Shown here piece by piece: positions 1-6,964 of a stretch of 6,964 bases of DNA (the first letter of the stretch is position 1; the number at the start of each line of letters is the position of its first letter). The notes beneath the pieces are model-generated. The model was not told where the DNA came from. It did not search any database and was given only the letters and a program-made list of their open reading frames with translations. The DNA is from Pseudomonadota bacterium (GTDB taxonomy: Bacteria; Pseudomonadota; Alphaproteobacteria; Rhizobiales; Xanthobacteraceae), in contig JAKAMD010000185.1 in the NCBI GenBank assembly GCA_021823875.1, positions 1 to 6,964 of the forward strand, in the 5' to 3' direction. A program made the position numbers and the translations under genes.

Positions 1-2
1 CG

Positions 3-173
3 GTCGAGCCGTTCGCCAAATTTCTTGCGCGCTTCAAGAATTATCTGCACCGCGTCGAGCAGGTCATGGGCGGGCTTCTGGTGCTGACCGGCATCGCCTT
101 CCTCACCGGCACGATCAACCAGATGAGCGTGTGGTTGCTGGAATTGTTCCCGGCGCTGGGAAAGATCGGGTGA
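3..173 (+). CDS. ccdA: CcdA-like cytochrome c biogenesis protein, C-terminal end (partial)
   Basis: Only the last 56 codons are present. The reading frame enters at base 3 and ends at TGA 171-173. The fragment has a basic amphipathic stretch (FLARFKNYLHRVEQ) followed by a hydrophobic helix containing GGLLVLTGIAFLTG, then a short tail WLLELFPALGKIG. This pattern is typical of the last transmembrane helix of CcdA/DsbD-beta family proteins. In that family, a six-helix inner-membrane protein passes electrons from cytoplasmic thioredoxin to periplasmic thiol proteins for cytochrome c maturation. The catalytic cysteines lie in earlier helices outside the window, so function cannot be confirmed here. 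The next gene on the same strand starts 83 bases later, and I see no terminator in the gap, so co-transcription with the DUF1203 gene is possible. Assignment rests on recognising the C-terminal pattern only. Confidence 0.75.
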   Translation, partial: VEPFAKFLARFKNYLHRVEQVMGGLLVLTGIAFLTGTINQMSVWLLELFPALGKIG

Positions 174-256
174 GACGCATAAAGCGGGCGCAGAAATCGG
201 GTCGCGCGAACAGGGTGTGACCGATAGGTCCGTGGGCATGCAATAGGAGGCATGTC

Positions 257-727
257 ATGGACTTTCGCTTGCGTGGATTGCCCTGGGACTCCTTCGCTCC
301 CTTGTTCGAAATGACCGACGATGAACTTCGCCGCTGCGGCAGCCGGCGTCTGATCGCGGCTGCAGGCTCGATTTATCCGTGCCGGGTGAGCCTCATGGAT
401 GCGGCGCCGGGCGAGGAGGTTCTGCTGACGAACTTCGCCCACGTGCCCGAGGCCGCGACGCCCTACCGCTCAGTCGGCCCGATCTTTGTGCGCCGCGGCG
501 CGGGCGAGATGTTCGACCGCGTCAACGAGGTGCCGTCAGCGGCGCTCGACCGTACATTGTCGCTGCGCGCCTACGATGCCGACAACATGATCTCAGACGC
601 GCGTCTTGCCACCGGGCGTGATCTGCTTGCGGCTGTCCGGGAGCAATTCGCGACGGTGCCGGTCGCCTATGTCCACGTCCATCACGCCGCCTACGGCTGC
701 TACCAGTTCCGGGTCGACCCAGTCTGA
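257..727 (+). CDS. DUF1203 family protein, function unknown
   Basis: This is a complete 156-residue soluble protein with no signal peptide or membrane segment. The start is ATG 257, placed by an excellent ribosome binding site AGGAGG at 245-250, 6 bases upstream; the ATG at 252 is in another frame. The family pattern is recognisable: a P-C-R-V-S-L segment at residues 41-46, a D-A-x-P-G-E-E-V-L-L segment at 48-57, TPYRSVGPIFVR at 68-79, and a C-terminal HVHHAAYGCY at 140-149. I recognise this as DUF1203, for which I know no established biochemical role. Cys42, His62, His140, His142/143 and Cys148 are candidate metal ligands or redox residues, but that is inference from residue type alone. It lies 83 bases after the ccdA-like gene on the same strand and converges on livK, with a strong terminator between them. 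No functional link to the transporter is implied. Confidence 0.88.
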   Translation: MDFRLRGLPWDSFAPLFEMTDDELRRCGSRRLIAAAGSIYPCRVSLMDAAPGEEVLLTNFAHVPEAATPYRSVGPIFVRRGAGEMFDRVNEVPSAALDRTLSLRAYDADNMISDARLATGRDLLAAVREQFATVPVAYVHVHHAAYGCYQFRVDPV

Positions 728-747
728 GGCGGTGGCCAACTCGGCGC

Positions 748-780
748 AAAAAAGAAGCCCGCCAAAACCGGCGGGCTTCT
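748..780 (-). terminator. Rho-independent terminator at the end of the liv operon (possibly bidirectional)
   Basis: Bases 753-763 and 770-780 form a perfect 11-bp inverted repeat (arm AGAAGCCCGCC) around a 6-base loop. On the minus strand the stem is followed by a run of five T (complement of A at 748-752; a sixth A, at 753, pairs in the stem). This is a textbook intrinsic terminator 26 bases past the livK stop. On the plus strand the stem starts 26 bases after the DUF1203 stop but is followed only by CGTTATT, so termination in that direction would be weaker. Confidence 0.9.
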
Positions 781-805
781 CGTTATTCGGTGCGTTCGCT
801 GACGC

Positions 806-1912
<1,107 letters not shown>

Positions 1913-1943
1913 GAGTTGTTCCCTTCAACAAGGTAGGACGTCG

Positions 1944-1960
1944 GCGGGCCAGCGGCCCGC
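1944..1960. other. GC-rich perfect hairpin in the livK 5' leader
   Basis: Bases 1944-1950 (GCGGGCC) and 1954-1960 (GGCCCGC) are exact reverse complements with a 3-base loop. No T-run follows on either strand, so it does not look like an intrinsic terminator. If the promoter at 1984-2011 is real, this hairpin lies in the untranslated leader of the livK mRNA, 31 bases before the start codon. It could stabilise the 5' end of that transcript, block read-back from upstream, or serve as a protein-binding palindrome. The palindrome is directly visible; its role is inferred. Confidence 0.45.
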
Positions 1961-1983
1961 AGTGAAACGAAAATCGAGGCTCT

Positions 1984-2011
1984 ATTGTCTCAGAATTTGC
2001 GCGGATGTCAT
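1984..2011 (-). promoter_or_regulatory. livK: Candidate sigma-70 type promoter for livK
   Basis: Reading the minus strand, the -35-like hexamer ATGACA (complement of 2006-2011; 5 of 6 to TTGACA) is followed after 16 bases by GACAAT (complement of 1984-1989; 4 of 6 to TATAAT). The predicted transcription start would lie near 1977, giving a leader of about 65 bases before livK. It sits in the only gap of more than 20 bases inside the transporter cluster. In E. coli, binding-protein genes of this system also have their own promoters, which fits. Alphaproteobacterial promoters are loosely conserved, so this remains a prediction. Confidence 0.45.
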
Positions 2012-2028
2012 CACCCGGCGCATTGTTC

Positions 2029-2397
2029 CTAAGGTGAATTTTCGTCCAACAGCCGCTTCTTTTCGCGCCACCCGAACGGACTGGTACGCTCGTAGAGCCA
2101 GGGATATTGCCGTGTCATCTGGTTGGTGCGGGTGCGCCGGAACGAAATCGAGGCCGCCGCGATCACGTAAATCGTGTCCGTCAGGTAGGACTCCAACGCC
2201 AGGATGTGGGCCGAGAACAGCGCGAAGTGTAGGAACCGCACGCCGGCGCCGAGCAGAAGCATGTAGATGATGACGTACCAGTAGGGCCGCCAGGTCAAAG
2301 CGATGGCGCGGCCGGCCAGCGCTGCGGCGCCGCCGCCGATGATGCCGGTCACGGACAGGATCTGCAGCCAGGACTCGGTGGCATAGAGCGGGGTCAT
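2029..2397 (-). CDS. Small three-helix membrane protein of the liv operon (DUF6867-like)
   Basis: This 122-residue protein starts at ATG 2395-2397, 19 bases after the livF stop, with a GGATGAGG ribosome-binding stretch in the gap. It ends at TAG 2029-2031. Three hydrophobic segments are visible at about residues 10-33, 39-61 and 70-86. The loop between the first two carries Arg30 and Arg37, and the tail starts with RRTR, so by the positive-inside rule the N-terminus should face the periplasm and the 35-residue tail the cytoplasm. Recognisable blocks are ALTWRPYW (33-40), RFLHFALF (54-61) and QYPWLYERTSPFGWRE (97-112). From memory this matches DUF6867, a family found between the liv ATPase and binding-protein genes in Rhizobiales. 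It has no ABC or binding-protein motif. A role as an accessory subunit, stability factor or regulator of the LivHMGF complex is inference from context only. The family name is recalled, not searched. Confidence 0.85.
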   Translation of the reverse strand: MTPLYATESWLQILSVTGIIGGGAAALAGRAIALTWRPYWYVIIYMLLLGAGVRFLHFALFSAHILALESYLTDTIYVIAAASISFRRTRTNQMTRQYPWLYERTSPFGWREKKRLLDENSP

Positions 2398-2416
2398 GGT
2401 CGGTGCTGCCTCATCC

Positions 2417-3162
<746 letters not shown>

Positions 3163-3166
<4 letters not shown>

Positions 3167-4008
3167 AGGCCGGCCTCCGCTTCGGCGGTCTCGATCTCCT
3201 CGTCGGCGACGCCGAGATAGGCGCCGACGACCTTGGGATCGTCGCGCACGGCTTGCGGCGCGCCGTCGGCGATCTTGACGCCGTAGTCGAGCACGACGAT
3301 GTGGTCGGAAATCTCCATGACCACCGACATGTCGTGCTCGATCAGCAGGATCGAGACGGCGTGCTGGGTGCGGATGAACAGCAGGAGCTCGTTGAGCTCG
3401 GCGCTCTCGCGCGCATTGAGGCCGGCGGCCGGCTCGTCGAGGCACAACAGCACCGGGTCGGCGCACATGGCGCGCGCCACCTCGAGCCGGCGCTGCGCGC
3501 CATAGGGCAGCGACCCGGCCGGATCGTCGGCGCGCTCAAGAAGGCCGATGCGGTCGAGCCAGTAGCGCGCCTTGTCCTTGGCCGCTTGTTCGGCGCTGGC
3601 AAAACCGGAATAGCCGAACAGGCCGAGCACGGTCATGCCGGAGGCGCGCATCAGCGGATTGTGCTGCGCCACCATCAGGTTCTCGAGCGCCGTCATGCCC
3701 TGGAACAGGCGGATGTTCTGGAAGGTGCGGGCGACGCGCGCGAACTTGTTGATGCGGAAGTCGAACAGGCGCTCGAGCAGATAGACCGAGCCGTCGGCGT
3801 GCATCAGCTTGAGCATGCCGACAGTCGGCTTGTAGAAGCCGGTGATGCAATTGAAGACGGTGGTCTTGCCGGCACCGTTGGGGCCGATCAAGGCGGTGAT
3901 GGCGCCGCGCTTGGCGTTGAAGGAAACGTCATCGACCGCGACCAGGCCGCCGAAGCGCATGGTCAGGTGCTGCACGGCCAGGATGGTGTCGGTGGCGGCG
4001 TCAGTCAT
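3163..4008 (-). CDS. livG: Branched-chain amino acid ABC transporter ATP-binding protein LivG
   Basis: This is a 281-residue ATPase subunit, compared with 255 in E. coli LivG. The start is placed at ATG 4006-4008, preceded by GGAGG (complement of 4019-4023) with 10-base spacing. This gives an 8-base overlap with the end of livM. An upstream ATG at 4056 would add 16 residues but overlap livM by 56 bases and has a poorer ribosome binding site. Motifs are Walker A GPNGAGKT (42-49), Q-loop Gln97 in RTFQNIRLF, the LivG-type signature PYGAQRRLE (168-176), Walker B LLCLDEPAAG with Asp191 and Glu192, and H-loop His225 in IEHDMS. The extra length lies partly in the segment around residues 70-90 between Walker A and Q-loop, and partly in an acidic tail (DEEIETAEAEAGL). 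The livG stop TGA overlaps the livF GTG by 4 bases, which suggests translational coupling and equal amounts of the two ATPases. Confidence 0.95.
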
Positions 4009-5350
4009 GACGGGCGCGCCTCCACGACCAGGATTTAGCGCGGGCCCGTCGGACATCCTCGGCGTCGACTTCCTTGGGACTGCGCAGGAACACCGAGGGC
4101 GTGCGGGTCGCCACCAGCCCGCGCGGGCGCCAGATCATGATCAGCACCATGGCTAGCCCGAACACCAGCATACGGAAGGTGGCGAACTCGCGGAACAGTT
4201 CGAAGCCACCGAGCATCACCGCGGCGGCGACCGCCACGCCGATCTGCGAGCCCATGCCGCCCAGCACCACGATCGCCAGCACCATGGCGGACTCGGTGAA
4301 GGTGAAGCTTTCCGGCGAGATGAAGCCCTGACGGGTGGCGAAGAACGAGCCGGCGAAACCGGCGAACATCGCGCCCATGGCGAAGGCGGTGAGCTTGGTA
4401 TTGGTGGTGTTGATGCCGAGCGAGCGGCAGGCGATCTCGTCCTCGCGCAGCGCTTCCCAGGCGCGGCCGATCGGCAAGCGGCGCAGTCGGATGGTGACGA
4501 AATTGGTGACCAGCGCCAGCACCAGGATCAGGTAATAGAGAAACACGATGCGGTGCGTGAACGAGTAGTGCAGGCCGAAAGTGTGCGCGAAACCGCCGGG
4601 CTCGTTGTTGAAGGGCAGGCCGAAAAAGCTCGGGCGCGGGATGCCGCTGATGCCGTCGGGGCCGTGGGTCAGCGTCTGGAAGTTCAACAGCACCAGGCGA
4701 ATGATTTCGCCGAAGGCCATGGTGACGATGGCGAGATAGTCGCCGCGCAGCCGCAGCACCGGAAAGCCGAGGATGATGCCCCAGAACGAGGCCAGGATGC
4801 CGGCGAGCGGCAGGCAGATCCAGAACGAGAAGCCGAAATGCTCGGCCAGGAGCGCGTAGGAATAGGCGCCGACGGCGTAGAAGGCGACATAGCCGAGATC
4901 GAGCAGGCCGGCCAATCCCACCACGATGTTCAGGCCCCAGCCCAGCATCACGTAAGTGAGGATCATGATGCCGAGATCGAGCATGTAGCGGTTTTGGTAG
5001 AAGATGATCGGTACGATGAGTGCGAAAACGAGCAACGCCGGTGCCGCCAGCTTCGGCAGGATCTGCAGGGGCGCGGTCAACGCCGGCGGCACCAGTGATC
5101 GCAGTTCGATCTGGCGCTCGCCGAGGATCAATTCGCGCGCCAGGGTGCTGACGAAGACGATCCCCACCATGATCGCCAGCAGGCCGGGCCGGCCTTCGAG
5201 AAAGAGTGCGCCATTGGAACCGGTGTGCGTTCGCACGCCGATCATGAGCGAGAACAGGCCGAAGGCGACCAGTGCGGCAAGCAGCGCGCGCTTGAGCGCA
5301 CTGACCAGGTCGAAGCGGGCTTTAGAGCTCGGAGTGGACAAGACCGACAC
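4001..5350 (-). CDS. livM: Branched-chain amino acid ABC transporter permease LivM
   Basis: This 449-residue inner-membrane subunit forms the substrate pathway together with LivH; E. coli LivM has 425. It starts with GTG at 5348-5350, 15 bases after the livH stop, with a weak AAGGCGAG ribosome binding stretch that begins in the livH stop codon. The N-terminal part has helices at about 21-38 and 55-70, corresponding to the extra LivM N-terminal domain. The transporter core follows from about 103 to 406 with at least eight hydrophobic segments. The stretch YMLDLGIMILTYVMLGWGLN (122-141) and the following GLAGLLDLGYVAFYAVGAY (145-163) are classic for LivM. The cytoplasmic EAA coupling loop that contacts an ATPase is clear: GRAWEALREDEIACRSLGIN (295-314). 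The C-terminus is a charged tail of about 35 residues rich in Arg. The last 8 bases overlap livG. Confidence 0.95.
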   Translation of the reverse strand: MSVLSTPSSKARFDLVSALKRALLAALVAFGLFSLMIGVRTHTGSNGALFLEGRPGLLAIMVGIVFVSTLARELILGERQIELRSLVPPALTAPLQILPKLAAPALLVFALIVPIIFYQNRYMLDLGIMILTYVMLGWGLNIVVGLAGLLDLGYVAFYAVGAYSYALLAEHFGFSFWICLPLAGILASFWGIILGFPVLRLRGDYLAIVTMAFGEIIRLVLLNFQTLTHGPDGISGIPRPSFFGLPFNNEPGGFAHTFGLHYSFTHRIVFLYYLILVLALVTNFVTIRLRRLPIGRAWEALREDEIACRSLGINTTNTKLTAFAMGAMFAGFAGSFFATRQGFISPESFTFTESAMVLAIVVLGGMGSQIGVAVAAAVMLGGFELFREFATFRMLVFGLAMVLIMIWRPRGLVATRTPSVFLRSPKEVDAEDVRRARAKSWSWRRARHD

Positions 5351-5365
5351 GCCGTTACGCTCGCC

Positions 5366-6280
<915 letters not shown>

Positions 6281-6481
6281 GCGTCCCCTTCTTTCCGCAT
6301 GGCTGCCCGGCCGACAACCGTGATGCCCCATAAAGGCTTAACAGGGCCCGGCGGCAGCGGCAACGACCGAGCGCGGGCATGTTGGCAGGTGGGCCGGCGT
6401 CGCCGGGAGCCCGCATTTTCAGCCGCCTGGGCCGGGTTGGAGCGCCCGGCGAATGCATTGGCCAAGGCGGCCGCCTCGCTT
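6281..6481. promoter_or_regulatory. Divergent control region between the liv operon and the AraC-type gene
   Basis: These roughly 200 bases separate divergently transcribed livH (minus) and the AraC-family gene (plus), so they must hold the liv operon promoter and probably the regulator's promoter. The sequence is very GC-rich. The only AT-richer patch is around 6325-6343 (CCCCATAAAGGCTTAACAGG). On the minus strand it reads TTAAGCCTTTATGG and is the most likely place for a -10 element of livH, about 45-60 bases upstream of its start. I found no pair of hexamers close to consensus. An inverted repeat GCCGGG/CCCGGC at 6431-6450 with an 8-base spacer could be an operator or chance in GC-rich DNA. 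The assignment as control region is by position. Confidence 0.5.
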
Positions 6482-6964
6482 ATGCTGGGCGCCATGCCGA
6501 GCTCGTCCGCGCTGCCGCTGTTCCACCTGTACGGCGATCCGCCGGATGACTCGGCGTTTGATTTTATCCACATCGAGACCATCGCCTCGCGCTCCTCGGT
6601 GCACGACTGGACCATCCGCGCGCATCGCCACCGCAACCTGTTCCAGGTGCTGCTGATCGAGAAGGGCGGCGGCGAAATGAGCTTCGAGGCGGCGACCATG
6701 CCGTTTTCGGCACCGGCCGCCATCCTGGTGCCGGCCACCACCGCGCACGGCTTCCGCTTCACGCCGCAGGTCACCGACGGCTGGGTGGTGAGCTTCACCG
6801 AGGACGTGGCCGATGCGCTCGGCGACCAGTCCGGCGAAGCGCTGGCGCGGCTGAAGGCGCTGGCGGCCGACCCGCTGCTGCCGCTCGCCGATGCTTCGGA
6901 GGCCAAGCGCCTGTCGGCGCTGTGCGTGGAACTCGACGAGGAGAGCTCGCTGGCGCGCGAGGGC
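6482..6964 (+). CDS. AraC-family transcriptional regulator, N-terminal sensor domain (partial, PobR-like)
   Basis: The first 161 codons are present; the gene runs off the right edge and the DNA-binding helix-turn-helix domain is not in the window. The N-terminal half reads as the cupin-like sensor domain of AraC regulators. It opens with PLFHLYGDPP (12-21), continues with FDFIHIETIASRS (27-39), the short His motif AHRHRNLFQVLLIEKGGG (47-64), and VPATTAHGFRF (83-93), the second cupin strand. This pattern is what I recall from PobR/HpaA-type members that sense aromatic acids such as 4-hydroxybenzoate. The effector cannot be read from sequence. Start choice is uncertain: ATG 6482 and ATG 6494 are in frame and neither has a strong ribosome binding site (AAGGCGG at 6464-6470 would serve 6482). 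Being divergent from livH, it is a candidate regulator of the transporter, though it may instead control genes to the right. Confidence 0.8.
   Translation, partial: MLGAMPSSSALPLFHLYGDPPDDSAFDFIHIETIASRSSVHDWTIRAHRHRNLFQVLLIEKGGGEMSFEAATMPFSAPAAILVPATTAHGFRFTPQVTDGWVVSFTEDVADALGDQSGEALARLKALAADPLLPLADASEAKRLSALCVELDEESSLAREG

Noticed and set aside
41..442. 133-codon minus-strand frame across the ccdA end and DUF1203 start
   Set aside because: It is antisense to two recognisable genes and has no domain-like composition.
6336..6349. GG-N10-GC spacing on the minus strand upstream of livH, as in sigma-54 promoters
   Set aside because: Only the GG and GC dinucleotides fit. The flanking bases of the TGGCAC-N5-TTGC consensus do not, and such matches are frequent by chance in GC-rich DNA.
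6453..6656. 67-codon plus-strand frame starting at ATG 6453
   Set aside because: It is out of frame with the AraC domain, rich in Arg/Cys/Pro and unlike any family; a shadow frame.

Overview
This window looks like ordinary chromosome from a GC-rich alphaproteobacterium, most likely of the Hyphomicrobiales (Bradyrhizobium/Rhodopseudomonas/Xanthobacteraceae-like). This rests on the high GC by eye, the strong G/C bias at third codon positions, and the order livH-livM-livG-livF-small membrane protein-livK, which I associate with that group. I see no IS element, integrase, tRNA, rRNA or CRISPR array, and no sign of horizontal transfer.

Layout. (1) Bases 1-173, plus strand: the C-terminal end of a CcdA-type cytochrome c biogenesis membrane protein, cut by the window edge. 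(2) 257-727, plus: a complete DUF1203 protein of unknown function. (3) 748-780: a strong intrinsic terminator whose U-tract lies on the minus strand, between the convergent DUF1203 and livK genes. (4) 806-6280, minus: a complete branched-chain amino acid (HAAT/LIV family) ABC transporter cluster. Transcription runs livH (5366-6280), livM (4001-5350), livG (3163-4008), livF (2417-3166), a small three-helix membrane protein of the DUF6867 type (2029-2397), then livK (806-1912). (5) 6281-6481: a divergent control region of about 200 bp. (6) 6482 to the right edge, plus: the N-terminal half of an AraC-family regulator, resembling PobR-type regulators in its cupin sensor domain.

How the genes work together. 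LivK is exported to the periplasm, binds the amino acid and docks on the LivH/LivM membrane pore. LivG and LivF hydrolyse ATP to drive uptake. livM/livG and livG/livF overlap by 8 and 4 bases, and livH/livM and livF/DUF6867 are 15 and 19 bases apart, so these five genes look like one translationally coupled unit. livK is set apart by 116 bases that hold a plausible sigma-70-type promoter and a GC-rich leader hairpin. That would let the binding protein be made in excess over the membrane complex.

The least understood element is the small membrane protein inside the transporter operon. Otherwise this is a conventional nutrient-uptake locus, and I do not see a clearly novel system.
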